Assembly: GCA_964344215.1 (NCBI GenBank)
Contig: CAYFMP010000010.1
Coordinates: 1 to 64,000, forward strand
Direction of reading: 5' to 3'
Source of the DNA: CAYFMP01 sp964344215
GTDB lineage: Bacteria > Pseudomonadota > Alphaproteobacteria > Rhodospirillales > Casp-alpha2
DNA: 64,000 nt
Shown here: one piece after another, positions 1-8,751 of the stretch
How positions within the stretch are numbered: position 1 is the stretch's first letter
How the letters are laid out: each line of letters begins with the position of its first letter
Translations under genes and position numbers: made by a program
Notes under the pieces: model-generated
Told to the model about the DNA's origin: nothing
Seen by the model: only the letters and a program-made list of their open reading frames with translations
Databases searched by the model: none

Positions 1-230
1 GCCGCATAAACGAAATCCCGTCAAACCGCGGGCTTTCATGAAATATCCGGGCTAGCGCCGATTTATCGCGGAAGTTTCGTTCCGACGCAAGTTTTCCCCG
101 CAATCCCCAAGAAAAACGTGAACGAAGGCAGAGGTCTGTCCCGATGGTTGGCACACCGATTGCATCGATCGGCTCGAACGGTCGTTTCGGACCGTGGTGG
201 CTCCGGAACGCTTATGACGGGAGACATTCG

Positions 231-410
231 ATGCATGTAACTTTCGACAAAGCCGAGAACTTCGAGGCGCTGTTGAGCTCGGAATTCGAATCGCTGCCGA
301 GGTTGCCGAAGCCGCTGCCCGGCGAGGACGATTGCGACGCCGGCTACAAGCTGGTGGCTGTGATTTCCGAGGATCTGGCGCTCGACATGATGGTTCTGGA
401 TTTCGAGTGA
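231..410 (+). CDS. small hypothetical protein (59 aa)
   Basis: I do not recognise this short acidic protein. The frame is open from an ATG at 144, but the ATG at 231 is preferred because a GGGAGA purine stretch lies just upstream and the peptide before it looks like translated leader. There is no signal peptide or membrane segment, so it is probably cytoplasmic. The second half (GYKLVAVISEDLALDMMVLD) has alternating hydrophobic residues like a small beta-alpha fold. A second small gene follows 15 bases downstream on the same strand and the two may be cotranscribed. Confidence 0.5.
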   Translation: MHVTFDKAENFEALLSSEFESLPRLPKPLPGEDDCDAGYKLVAVISEDLALDMMVLDFE

Positions 411-425
411 TCGAATCGAAGTCCG

Positions 426-626
426 ATGAAAAACAACGTTTTTGCAATACGTTACGACGCCCCCGACGATAGCGTACGGCCGCAGCAGGACTATCAGAAA
501 GAGATGGCATTGAGCCTGGTCCGCAGCGTCGGCCTGCAAGGCGCCATCGATTGCGCGCGCCAGAATCAGTGGGAAGGCGTGCTGCGGCAAATCATGCACA
601 TGTCCCGCCAGGTGCCATCGGCCTAA
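426..626 (+). CDS. small hypothetical protein (66 aa)
   Basis: This is an unrecognised 66-residue protein starting at an ATG. The N-terminal third is polar. The rest (from about residue 27) looks alpha-helical and amphipathic (LVRSVGLQGAIDCARQNQW). It contains one Cys and no signal peptide. It follows the preceding small gene by 15 bases on the same strand and converges on malic enzyme. The ribosome binding site is weak (GAAG). It is open in a plausible codon pattern, but no family was recognised. Confidence 0.5.
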   Translation: MKNNVFAIRYDAPDDSVRPQQDYQKEMALSLVRSVGLQGAIDCARQNQWEGVLRQIMHMSRQVPSA

Positions 627-794
627 GCGCGGCTTTTCCTTAGCCCCGGTTCGTCGGCGCCGCCGGGGGTGGCGCTCTATGCGTTGGGCCGGGCCAAAAG
701 CCGCCCGGCCGAAATCCCTTCCCGGCCCGGTCGAAGTTCTTCAACCGATTGAGATCAATATAATATCCTGATCCCCGGCAGATTGTTCCGGCAA

Positions 795-813
795 CCGGGA
801 AGGTCTTTCCCGG
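795..813. other. hairpin downstream of malic enzyme
   Basis: CCGGGAA (795-801) pairs with TTCCCGG (807-813) around a 5-base loop, 19 bases past the malic-enzyme stop. There is no T tract on either strand, so it may be a 3' protective hairpin rather than a true intrinsic terminator. Confidence 0.35.
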
Positions 814-831
814 CCCCGACTTTGGAACGCA

Positions 832-3117
832 TCAGCCGTTTTTTTCGGCCCGCGCCTGGGCATCGACGACCGAAAGCGCGCTCATGTTGACGATGCCGCG
901 CGCCGTCACCGACGGCGTCAGGATATGGGCGGTGGCTGCGCCGCCGACCAGGATAGGCCCGACCGGTAATCCATCGGCAATCGAGATCAGCAGGCTGAAG
1001 GCGCTGTTGGCGCTCTCCAGGTTGGGAAAGACCAACAGGTTGGCCTGGCCCTCGAGCCGGGAATCGGGGAACACCCGGCGGCGGATGTCGGCCTTGAGGG
1101 CGACGTCGGCCGGCATTTCACCCTCGACCTCGAGGTCGGGGGCGGTCGCCTTCAGAACCTCGACGGCCTTGCGCATCTTGAGCGCGGAGGCGCTGTCGGC
1201 GGTGCCGAAATTGGAGTGCGAGATGAGGGCGACCTTCGGCGTCTCGCCGAACCGCCGCACGGTCTCGGCGCCGAGTAGCGTCATCTCGACGATTTCCTCC
1301 ATGGTTGGATCCAGGGTGACGTGGGTATCGCACAGGAAGAACGTTCCCTTCGGCAGGATAATGGTGCTCAAGGCCGACAGATCCTTGACGCCGTCCGCTT
1401 TACCGATGACGTCGGAGACATGGCGCAGGTGCCAGTCGTAGTTGCCGTAGGTGCCGCAGATCATGGCGTCGGCGTCGCCGCGCTTGACCAGCATGGCGGC
1501 GATCACCGTCGTGTTGGTGCGGATGATGGTGCGGGCGAGGTCGGGGGATACGCCGCGGCGTTGCATGATCTCGTGGTAACCGCGCCAGTAGTCGTCGTAG
1601 CGCGGGTCATCGTTGGGGTTGACCAGCTCGAAGTCGGATCCCCAGGTGAGCCGTAGGCCGAGCCTGTCGATCCGGCTGGCCACCACCTCGGGGCGGCCGA
1701 CCAGAACCGGCTTGGCGATGCCGTCGTCGACCAGCACCTGGGCGGCGCGCAGGACGCGTTCGTCCTCGCCCTCGGCGAATGCGATGCGCTTGGGATCGCT
1801 GCGGGCGCGGTCGATGACCGGTTTCATCAGCATGCCGGAGCGGAAGACGAAGCGGCCGAGGCGTTCACGGTAGGCGTCGAAATCGTCGATCGGACGGGTG
1901 GCGACGCCGCTGTCCATGGCGGCCTTGGCGACGGCCGGGGCGATTTCGACGATCAAGCGCAGATCGAAAGGCTTCGGGATAAGGTAGTCCGGTCCGAACT
2001 TGAGATCCTCGCCCTTGTAGGCGTTGGCGACGATCTCCGAGCTTTCGGCCATGGCCAAGTCGGCGATGGCTTTGACGGTGGCCAGCTTCATCTCCTCGTT
2101 GATGGTAGTGGCGCCGACGTCGAGGGCACCGCGGAAGATGAACGGGAAGCACAGCACGTTGTTGACCTGGTTCGGGAAATCGGAGCGCCCGGTGGCGATG
2201 ATGGCGTCGGCAACGGCCTTGCGGGCCTCGTCGGGATCGATCTCCGGAACCGGGTTGGCGAGCGCCAGAATCAACGGCTGCCTGGCCATCCGCTTGACCA
2301 TGTCGGCGGTCAGGATGCCCGGCGCCGACAGACCGAGAAACACGTCGGCGCCGTCGATCGCATCGTCCAGGGTGCGCGCATCGGTATCGACGGCGTAGGC
2401 CTCTTTGTGGGAGTTCATGTCCTCGCCGCGGCCCGCGTAGACGACCCCGACATGGTCGACGAGGGTAATGTTCTCGCGCCTGATGCCGATGCCGACCAGT
2501 AGGTTCAAGCAGGCGATGCCGGCGGCGCCGCCGCCGGTCGAGACCAGTTTGACGTCTTCGGGGTTCTTGCCGAGAAGACGCAGGCCGTTGAGGATGGCGG
2601 CGCCGGCAACGATGGCGGTGCCGTGCTGGTCGTCGTGGAAAACCGGGATATTCATACGCTGCCGGCACTTCTCCTCGACCATGAAGCATTCAGGCGCCTT
2701 GATGTCTTCGAGATTGATGGCGCCGAAGGTCGGCTCCAGGCTGCAAATTATGTCGACCAGCTTGTCGGGGTCGGTCTCGTCGATCTCCATGTCGAAAACG
2801 TTGATTCCGGCGAACTTCTTGAACAGCACCGCTTTGCCTTCCATGACCGGTTTCGAGGCAAGCGGCCCGATGGTGCCGAGGCCGAGGACGGCGGTGCCGT
2901 TGGTGACGACCGCGACCAGGTTCTGGCGTGCCGTCAGGGCGGCGGCCTCGCCCGGGTCGTCGACGATGGCCTCGCAGGCGGCGGCGACGCCCGGCGAATA
3001 GGCGAGCGCCAAGTCGCGCTGGTTGGCCAGCGGTTTGCTGGCGGTGACGGAAAGTTTGCCCGGCGTCGGATAGCGGTGGTAGTCGAGCGCCATCTCCTTC
3101 AGCGGTTCGTCCGGCAT
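832..3117 (-). CDS. maeB: NADP-dependent malic enzyme with C-terminal phosphotransacetylase-like domain
   Basis: This cytoplasmic enzyme oxidatively decarboxylates malate to pyruvate, supplying NADPH and feeding gluconeogenic growth. The order is N-terminal malic domain (about 15-150), Rossmann NAD(P)-binding domain (about 160-400) and a phosphotransacetylase-like region (about 430-755) that in MaeB proteins is regulatory rather than catalytic. Visible motifs are VLGLGTIGPLASKPVMEGKA, FHDDQHGTAIV and LANPVPEIDP. The length of 761 aa is normal for MaeB. The ATG at 3117 is chosen over the upstream ATG at 3186 because GAGGGGAAGG sits immediately before it and the protein then begins at the conserved MALDYHR region. 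It is transcribed alone, divergent from the glycerophosphodiesterase gene. Confidence 0.95.
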   Translation of the reverse strand: MPDEPLKEMALDYHRYPTPGKLSVTASKPLANQRDLALAYSPGVAAACEAIVDDPGEAAALTARQNLVAVVTNGTAVLGLGTIGPLASKPVMEGKAVLFKKFAGINVFDMEIDETDPDKLVDIICSLEPTFGAINLEDIKAPECFMVEEKCRQRMNIPVFHDDQHGTAIVAGAAILNGLRLLGKNPEDVKLVSTGGGAAGIACLNLLVGIGIRRENITLVDHVGVVYAGRGEDMNSHKEAYAVDTDARTLDDAIDGADVFLGLSAPGILTADMVKRMARQPLILALANPVPEIDPDEARKAVADAIIATGRSDFPNQVNNVLCFPFIFRGALDVGATTINEEMKLATVKAIADLAMAESSEIVANAYKGEDLKFGPDYLIPKPFDLRLIVEIAPAVAKAAMDSGVATRPIDDFDAYRERLGRFVFRSGMLMKPVIDRARSDPKRIAFAEGEDERVLRAAQVLVDDGIAKPVLVGRPEVVASRIDRLGLRLTWGSDFELVNPNDDPRYDDYWRGYHEIMQRRGVSPDLARTIIRTNTTVIAAMLVKRGDADAMICGTYGNYDWHLRHVSDVIGKADGVKDLSALSTIILPKGTFFLCDTHVTLDPTMEEIVEMTLLGAETVRRFGETPKVALISHSNFGTADSASALKMRKAVEVLKATAPDLEVEGEMPADVALKADIRRRVFPDSRLEGQANLLVFPNLESANSAFSLLISIADGLPVGPILVGGAATAHILTPSVTARGIVNMSALSVVDAQARAEKNG

Positions 3118-3255
3118 GTATCCTTCCCCTCGACCATGAACGCCATTGTAGTGGGCGCAGGAGTCTCTTATGAGAGTTGTTCGCAACGCACAGGTTGATC
3201 GCTAAACGGTCGGCGGGCAACCTGTTTTCCCGGAACTTCTCACGTTGGACCTCCG

Positions 3256-3999
3256 ATGAACGCAACTCCCTCGCACGCTGTCCCCCGTGTCATCGGACAC
3301 CGCGGCGCCGCCGGCCACGCACCGGAGAACACGGTGGTTTCGGTGGTGACGGCAGCGCGCCTCGGCGCCCAGTGGGTCGAGTTCGACGCCAAACTGAGCC
3401 GCGACGGGTGCGTCGTCGTGTTTCACGACGACGACCTCGAGCGGACCACCAACGGAACCGGCCCCATCGCCGAAGTCGACATGGCCGATCTCGAGGGGCT
3501 CGACGCCGGAGGCTGGTTCCGCCGCCGTTTCGCCGGCGAGCCGATCCCGACACTGAACGAAATGTTGGGCGTCCTCGAGGCCTACGGCCTCGGCGCCAAC
3601 GTCGAGATCAAGCCGAGTCCGGGCCGCGAGGCCGAGACCGGCGGCGCCGTCGCCCGCATGCTCGCCGAGTCGTGGCCGGCCTCGCTGCCGCCGCCGGTCA
3701 TTTCGAGTTTCAGTGTCCGGTCGCTGGCCGCCGCCCGCGAGGCGGCGCCCGGGATCGAACGCGCCGTCTTGTATCTCGGCCTGCCGAAAGATTGGCGGGA
3801 CCAAGCTGAGGCCCTGCAATGCCGGACCCTGCATTGCAGCCGCGAATACCTGACCGAGCCGCAGGCGCGGGCCGTCAAGGCGGCCGGGTTCACGCTCAGA
3901 ATGTTCACCGTCAACAACCGGCGAACGGCCAGAAAACTATTCGGTTGGGGGGCCGATGCGGTGATTTCGGATTTCCCGGACCGGATGCTGGCGCTGTAG
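3256..3999 (+). CDS. ugpQ: glycerophosphodiester phosphodiesterase, cytosolic type
   Basis: It hydrolyses glycerophosphodiesters to glycerol-3-phosphate and an alcohol. The GDPD TIM-barrel signature is complete: GHRGAAGHAPENT near the N-terminus (metal and catalytic His), EFDAKLSRDG, then VVFHDDDLERTTNGTG and NVEIKPSPG (acidic metal ligands). The 247-aa length fits the UgpQ type, and no signal peptide is seen, so the enzyme is expected in the cytoplasm. It is divergent from malic enzyme and 9 kb from the ugp transporter in this window, which carries its own exported GDPD. A clear ribosome binding site is not seen before the ATG. Confidence 0.92.
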   Translation: MNATPSHAVPRVIGHRGAAGHAPENTVVSVVTAARLGAQWVEFDAKLSRDGCVVVFHDDDLERTTNGTGPIAEVDMADLEGLDAGGWFRRRFAGEPIPTLNEMLGVLEAYGLGANVEIKPSPGREAETGGAVARMLAESWPASLPPPVISSFSVRSLAAAREAAPGIERAVLYLGLPKDWRDQAEALQCRTLHCSREYLTEPQARAVKAAGFTLRMFTVNNRRTARKLFGWGADAVISDFPDRMLAL

Positions 4000-4087
4000 G
4001 ATTTGCATGGCGGCGGGTCATCCCGGTTGCGGGGAGGGCGAGGCACGGCGATAATCGAACCACCTTATCTCGGGGAGCGTATCGGTC

Positions 4088-4924
4088 ATGGACGACGGCG
4101 GTATCTATACCCTCGCCGACGAGGACATCCAGCGTTACCGCGAGGACGGCGCCATCTGTCTGAAGGGCGCGTTCACAGCGTGGATCAACAGCCTGGCCGC
4201 CGGCATCGAGCGCAACCTGGCGGAGCCGGGTCCGATGGCGCACGATTACACGGACGAAAAGGACGAAAGGGGGAGAGCGAAGACGGGCCGGTTTTTCGGC
4301 GACTATTGCAACTGGAAGCGCATACCCGAATTCGAGGATTTCGTACTGAACTCGCCGGCTTCGGCCATCGTCGCCGAATTGATGGAATCGGAGACCGTTC
4401 AGTTCTATCACGAGCACGTCCTGGTCAAGGAACCAGGCACCGGCGAGGCGACGCCGTGGCACCACGATCAGACCTACTACAACGTCGATGGCGAGCAGAC
4501 GCTCAGCATCTGGCTGCCGGTCGATCCGGTGCCGCGTTCGGTCTGCCCGCGGTTCGTGGCCGGGTCGCACCTCTGGGGCAAGCGGTTCTATCCGCGCCTG
4601 TTCAAGGATTTCAGCGATTACGACTATGCGGGCGAAGGCTTCGAGCCGGTTCCGGATATCGACGCGGCGCTCGACCAATACCGTATCCTGTCTTGGGAGA
4701 TGGAGTCGGGTGACGCCTTGGCCTTCAATTTCCTGACCCTACACGACGCGCCGCCGAACCGGACTTCCGGCCGTCGGCGCGGCTTCGCCACCCGTTGGCT
4801 CGGCGACGACGTGAAGTTCGCCGAGCGCCCGGGCACCACTTCGCCGCCCTACCCGGATATCGGACTCAAGCCCGGTGATCGAATGCGTACCGACTGGTTT
4901 CCCGTGGTCTGGCCGAAAAGCTGA
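4088..4924 (+). CDS. phytanoyl-CoA dioxygenase (PhyH) family oxygenase
   Basis: This is a 278-residue Fe(II)/2-oxoglutarate-dependent oxygenase. The facial triad is visible as the HxD motif in WHHDQTYYN (His125, Asp127) and the distal His219 in LTLHDAPPN. An Arg shortly after it (TSGRRRGFATRW) is in place to bind 2-oxoglutarate. The family hydroxylates many small molecules, and the substrate cannot be read from sequence. The ATG follows a GGGGAGCG ribosome binding site. An EamA transporter gene starts 20 bases downstream on the same strand, so the pair may be cotranscribed and the product of one may be exported by the other. Confidence 0.9.
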   Translation: MDDGGIYTLADEDIQRYREDGAICLKGAFTAWINSLAAGIERNLAEPGPMAHDYTDEKDERGRAKTGRFFGDYCNWKRIPEFEDFVLNSPASAIVAELMESETVQFYHEHVLVKEPGTGEATPWHHDQTYYNVDGEQTLSIWLPVDPVPRSVCPRFVAGSHLWGKRFYPRLFKDFSDYDYAGEGFEPVPDIDAALDQYRILSWEMESGDALAFNFLTLHDAPPNRTSGRRRGFATRWLGDDVKFAERPGTTSPPYPDIGLKPGDRMRTDWFPVVWPKS

Positions 4925-4944
4925 ACGGACGGGAAACGACACGC

Positions 4945-5838
4945 TTGTCCCTGCCGCAAACCGATACGGTCGGTTTTTCGACATCGCTCAAGGGCATCCT
5001 ATGCATGCTCGCCGGCAGCGCCTTGCTGACCGGCAACGACGCCGTCCTCAAATGGCTGACGGCGGACTACCCGGTCGGCCAAGTCATGTTTCTGCGTGGC
5101 ATCTTCGTTTTTTTGCCGGTGTTTTTCCTGGTCTGGCGGGCCGGCGGAAGGCCGGTGCTACGGGTCTCCCAACGCCGCGGCCATCTGGCCCGAGCCGTCC
5201 TGGTGGTGGCCGGCACCTTTCTCTTCGTCAGCGGCTTGAGCTTCCTGCCGTTGGCCGACGCCATCGCCATCACCTTCGCCGGGCCGCTGTTCATTACCGC
5301 GCTGGCGCCGCCGCTGCTCGGCGAACATGTCGGCTGGCGGCGCTGGAGCGCCGTGCTGGTCGGCTTCGTCGGCGTCCTGATCATGGTTCGACCGACCGGG
5401 GCGGCCGTCCAGTGGGCGGCACTGCTGCCGTTGGCGGCTAGCCTGACCGGGGCGTTGCGCGACCTACTGACGCGCCGCATGGCAGCCCGCGAAAGATCGG
5501 AGGCGATCCTGTTCTACACGACCTTGGCCGTCGTCCTGGCCGGCTTGGCCAGCGTGCCGTTCGGCTGGTCGCCGGTGGCGCCGGGCGATATTCCGCTATT
5601 CGTTCTGTGCGGATTGCTGCTCGGCGGCGCCCATTTCCTATTGATCGAGACGTTCCGTTACGCCGAGGCGGCCCTGGTCGCCCCGTTCAAGTACTCGAAC
5701 ATGATCTGGGCCGTCCTCCTCGGCTTCCTGGTGTGGGGCGAGTTCCCCGAAATCCCGGTACTGGCCGGCGCCGTTTTCGTCATCGGCAGCGGTCTTTATA
5801 TCCTGCGCCGCGAGGCCAGTCTCAAAGAGACGCTTTGA
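4945..5838 (+). CDS. EamA/DMT-family inner-membrane transporter
   Basis: This is a 297-residue, very hydrophobic protein with about ten predicted transmembrane helices in two EamA repeats (about 15-145 and 155-290). The typical repeat features are present, for example FVSGLSFLPLADAIAITFAGPLFITALA in the first half and the RYAEAALVAPFKYSNMIWAVLLGFLVWGE region in the second. Such proteins export or exchange small metabolites in the inner membrane, and the substrate is unknown. The start is a TTG at 4945. An internal ATG at residue 21 is the alternative. It follows the PhyH-family gene closely. Confidence 0.88.
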   Translation: MSLPQTDTVGFSTSLKGILCMLAGSALLTGNDAVLKWLTADYPVGQVMFLRGIFVFLPVFFLVWRAGGRPVLRVSQRRGHLARAVLVVAGTFLFVSGLSFLPLADAIAITFAGPLFITALAPPLLGEHVGWRRWSAVLVGFVGVLIMVRPTGAAVQWAALLPLAASLTGALRDLLTRRMAARERSEAILFYTTLAVVLAGLASVPFGWSPVAPGDIPLFVLCGLLLGGAHFLLIETFRYAEAALVAPFKYSNMIWAVLLGFLVWGEFPEIPVLAGAVFVIGSGLYILRREASLKETL

Positions 5839-5974
5839 GGACCGATCAAGCGCCTGATCAAGCGATTGTGTTGGGCGCCGGGCCCGGTTCGGGTTGACCG
5901 GCGGCGCAAAACGGCGTCGACTGAACGCTGGCCAGGAGATCGATGGCGCCGTCAACGCCGCGGGAAAGGAGCGA

Positions 5975-6424
5975 ATGATGATCAAAGGAACCGTTGTCGC
6001 AGTGATCGCCGTGCTCTTGTCGGGACCGGCCTGGGCCTTCGGCTCGGGTTCGTCGGATGCGGAAACGCCGATCGGCCAGGCCAAGGCCCTGATCGACCAG
6101 CATAAGTACTGGGAGGCCATTCCGTTGCTGGAGAAAGCCTCGGCCGAGCCGGCGGACAAGGCCGACGCCTTCAACCTGCTCGGATACAGCTACCGCAAGC
6201 TCAAGGAGTACGATCGCGCCCAGGCCTTTTACGAGCAGGCGTTGAGCGTCGATTCCGAGCACCGAGGGGCGTTGGAATATCTCGGCGAACTGTACCTGGA
6301 AACGGGCCGTCCCGATGACGCTCGCAAAGTGTTGGCGCGCCTCGATGCGGCCTGCATCTTCGGCTGCCGGGAATACGACGAGTTGAAGAAGCTGATTGAG
6401 ACCCGCTTCGTGCCGACCAACTGA
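5975..6424 (+). CDS. exported tetratricopeptide-repeat protein (149 aa)
   Basis: A cleavable signal peptide is visible (MMIKGTVVAVIAVLLSGPAWA), so the mature protein is periplasmic. The body contains about two or three TPR units, for example DAFNLLGYSYRKLKEYDRAQ and HRGALEYLGELYLETGRPDDA. Such repeats make protein-protein contacts. Two Cys residues (CIFGC) lie near the C-terminus and could form a disulphide. The ATG at 5975 has a strong GGAAAGGAG site upstream and starts the signal peptide, whereas the upstream in-frame ATG at 5894 would bury it. The partner is unknown. Confidence 0.82.
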   Translation: MMIKGTVVAVIAVLLSGPAWAFGSGSSDAETPIGQAKALIDQHKYWEAIPLLEKASAEPADKADAFNLLGYSYRKLKEYDRAQAFYEQALSVDSEHRGALEYLGELYLETGRPDDARKVLARLDAACIFGCREYDELKKLIETRFVPTN

Positions 6425-6443
6425 GCGGGCGGCCGGTTCCGTT

Positions 6444-7325
6444 TCAGAAGGTGACCCGGAGGCCGGCCTTGACCTCGTGGACGATAAGGTCGTCGAACTC
6501 GGTCGCCTGCGCGGTGGTGCCGTTGGAGAACTCGCCGCTCTGCTCGATGCCGCCGAGATTGATGAAGCGGTAGCCGAGGTCGAGCGAAGTGCCGTCGGCG
6601 ATTTCGACGGCGGCGCCGGCCATCAGTGCATAGGCGAAGTTATCCGCCGACTCGCCGGTTTCCGAAGCATTGCCGCCGGTCGTCGTCAGCGTCCCGGTGC
6701 TGAGCCGCGAATAACCGATGCCGGCGCCGACGTAAGGCACGACCTTCTCGTACGACCCGAGGTCCATGTAGGCGTTGAGCATGACGCTGATGCTGTCGAC
6801 TTCAGTGTTGTTGGTGTTGCCGGCGGCGCTGGTGCTTTCGATATCGGTATCGGGCCGGTAGGCGAAGGTTACGTCGGAACGGAAGTGGCGGTTGAAGCGA
6901 ATGCCGCCGCCGCCGCTGAACATGCCGAAATTTCCCGAATCCTCGGCCGTCATGGCGCCGGTCGATTGGCTGCCGTCGGGGTCGTTCGAGAAGCCGAATC
7001 CGATGTCGGCCCTGAGATACGGCGCGGCGAGCAGGCCGGCGACCGCCGGTTCCGGTTCCGGCGCCGGCATAATCGGCGCTGCCTGTTTCGGTTGCGGCGG
7101 CATCGGTTCGGCCGGCGGCGGGGGCGGCGCCTCTTCGGTCGACTTGACCGGTGGCGGTTTCGGTTTGGGTTTGCGGAGTTGCTCGGAAGGGACCATTTCG
7201 GTCCCCGACTGCTTGAGTTGCTGTTCCGTCGCCTTGTCGCCTTCCTCGGCGCCGGCGAAGACGGTACCCGCACTCAAGAGCACGCTCCCAGACACCGCCC
7301 AGGCGGCCATATACTTGACGCCCAT
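6444..7325 (-). CDS. outer-membrane beta-barrel protein with Pro-rich linker
   Basis: This 293-residue exported protein has a signal peptide (MGVKYMAAWAVSGSVLLSAG...FAGA) and a charged, Pro-rich segment (about residues 40-95, KPKPKPPP and PPPPPAEPMPP). The C-terminal barrel of about 190 residues has the alternating strand pattern of Omp25/OmpW-like proteins and ends in a terminal Phe (GLRVTF), as expected for BAM-dependent insertion. The barrel includes VVPYVGAGIGYSRL and LDLGYRFINLG. The ATG at 7325 has GGGGAAA five bases upstream. The TTG at 7337 is less likely. The Pro-rich N-terminus could reach across the periplasm. Confidence 0.82.
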   Translation of the reverse strand: MGVKYMAAWAVSGSVLLSAGTVFAGAEEGDKATEQQLKQSGTEMVPSEQLRKPKPKPPPVKSTEEAPPPPPAEPMPPQPKQAAPIMPAPEPEPAVAGLLAAPYLRADIGFGFSNDPDGSQSTGAMTAEDSGNFGMFSGGGGIRFNRHFRSDVTFAYRPDTDIESTSAAGNTNNTEVDSISVMLNAYMDLGSYEKVVPYVGAGIGYSRLSTGTLTTTGGNASETGESADNFAYALMAGAAVEIADGTSLDLGYRFINLGGIEQSGEFSNGTTAQATEFDDLIVHEVKAGLRVTF

Positions 7326-7591
7326 CGTTTTCCCCAATCGCCCGGACCTTGTGATGGCCCTTATCTCCCTGGGGATACGTGGTTATTTCAGGAACATATT
7401 GTATTTGATCGGCGATTCACACGCAAGATAATGTATGAACGCGTACCCTGGAAATCCCGTAGCCCGAAACCGCTCCGTCAGGCCAGCCATCGGTCCTCCG
7501 AAACTCGGCGATCTTCCCGATTGCCCGACGACGCAATGAGAGATCGTTGCCGGGCGGTCCCGAAGCGGCGTAGGTCTACGTCGATCGCGAG

Positions 7592-8485
7592 TTACAAGCG
7601 AAACGGCTTGAGGCTCTGCTTGAAAGCCTCGACAAATTCGAGGGTCGCGATCGAACGGGGCATGTAGGCCGGATAAAGGATATTGATCTGAAAGGGGATA
7701 GAGGGCTTGAAAGGTCTAATGACCAGGCCCTCGCTTTCGTATTCGCGGGCATCGATTTCGCTGACCACGGACACGCCATAACCCTCGCTGACCATGATGC
7801 ATGCCGGCGCGAACTGCCGCGTTTCGACAAGTCCCTTGAATTCCGCTCCAACGGAATTGAAGGCCTGTTGCAGGGCGCCGTAGATGACATGGTCGCGGTT
7901 GTTGTGGATCAAGGGCAGGCCGTTCAGGTCTTTCGGCGTCACAACCTTCTTTTTTCCCAGCGGGTGTCCTTTGGGGGCGACGCAAACGGTGCGAATGAGG
8001 ATGTCCTCCGATTCAATGGCCGGGTTTTCCTCGAACTTCTCCGAAAGGCCGACATCGAACTGTTGAGCCGATATCCATTCCTGAATTCTCTCGGGCGCCC
8101 GCGGTTCCAAGGTCAAGGTCAGTCCAGGCCGTTCGTTCAAGAACCTCGCCAACACTCTTGGAAGCAGCGAGGTCGCGAAACCCGGCAAACAGGCGACGCG
8201 CAAGTGACCGGCCTTTCTGTCCTGGATATCCTCTGTCAGTCGGGAAATGTGGTTGAGATTGGCCAGCGCCTTCTCGACCTCGTCGAAGAGAACCCTGGCT
8301 TCCGGCGTCGTGCGTAAACGCCCCGAAAGACGTTGGAACAGGGAAAAGCCAACGCTTTCCTCCAAGCTGGCGACCAGACGGCTGACGGCCGGCTGCGAGA
8401 TCTTCAGGAACTTGGCGGCCTTCGTCATGTTGCCGTTGACGACGACGGCGTGAAAAGCTTCGAGCTGACGGAGCGGAAGAGGCAT
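7592..8485 (-). CDS. LysR-family transcriptional regulator, divergent from ugp operon
   Basis: An N-terminal winged helix-turn-helix (about 1-62: LRQLEAFHAVV...AKFLKISQPAVSRLVASLEE) is followed by a LysR effector-binding domain (about 90-295). The 297-aa length is standard. Its position immediately divergent from ugpB suggests that it controls glycerol-3-phosphate uptake and itself. This is inference, since ugp operons are classically controlled by PhoB. The ATG at 8485 is preferred to the TTG at 8491. An AT-rich inverted repeat sits about 35 bases upstream of its start. Confidence 0.9.
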   Translation of the reverse strand: MPLPLRQLEAFHAVVVNGNMTKAAKFLKISQPAVSRLVASLEESVGFSLFQRLSGRLRTTPEARVLFDEVEKALANLNHISRLTEDIQDRKAGHLRVACLPGFATSLLPRVLARFLNERPGLTLTLEPRAPERIQEWISAQQFDVGLSEKFEENPAIESEDILIRTVCVAPKGHPLGKKKVVTPKDLNGLPLIHNNRDHVIYGALQQAFNSVGAEFKGLVETRQFAPACIMVSEGYGVSVVSEIDAREYESEGLVIRPFKPSIPFQINILYPAYMPRSIATLEFVEAFKQSLKPFRL

Positions 8486-8520
8486 GTCCAATTGTCCGAG
8501 CGTAAGGGCGGCAATACCTG

Positions 8521-8538
8521 ATAATAATGCTCTATTAT
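8521..8538. promoter_or_regulatory. candidate LysR operator (AT-rich inverted repeat)
   Basis: ATAATA (8521-8526) and TATTAT (8533-8538) form a perfect 6-bp inverted repeat with a 6-base spacer, in the unusually AT-rich divergent region between the LysR gene and ugpB. Spacing and symmetry resemble LysR-type binding sites. No binding evidence is available. Confidence 0.4.
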
Positions 8539-8751
8539 AATTTTGTCATATTAATTTACTTTGCATTATGCCCCGATTTCCCCTAAGTTTGTTGGTGTTC
8601 GAATTGACTGGTCTGGATTCTGTGCTCGCAGGTCAGGGGTTTCCATCGGTTCTTGACGAAGGGCACCTGATATCCACGTTATAAATCAATAACTTAGTGG
8701 AGAGGGTCAGAAACGTTCAGAGCGACCCTCGATCAGCTAGGGAGGAAACAG

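Noticed and set aside
741..765. ATTGA-GA-TCAAT as an FNR site downstream of malic enzyme
   Set aside because: The spacing between half sites is wrong (FNR needs four bases between TTGAT and ATCAA) and it lies between convergent genes.
6396..7667. 423-residue plus-strand frame across the barrel protein gene
   Set aside because: It runs antisense to a protein with signal peptide, barrel and terminal Phe, and has no domain of its own.
8653..8685. TTGACG and TATAAA as the ugpB promoter
   Set aside because: The spacer is about 21 bases, too long for a good sigma-70 promoter. It may still be used with activation, but I cannot support it.
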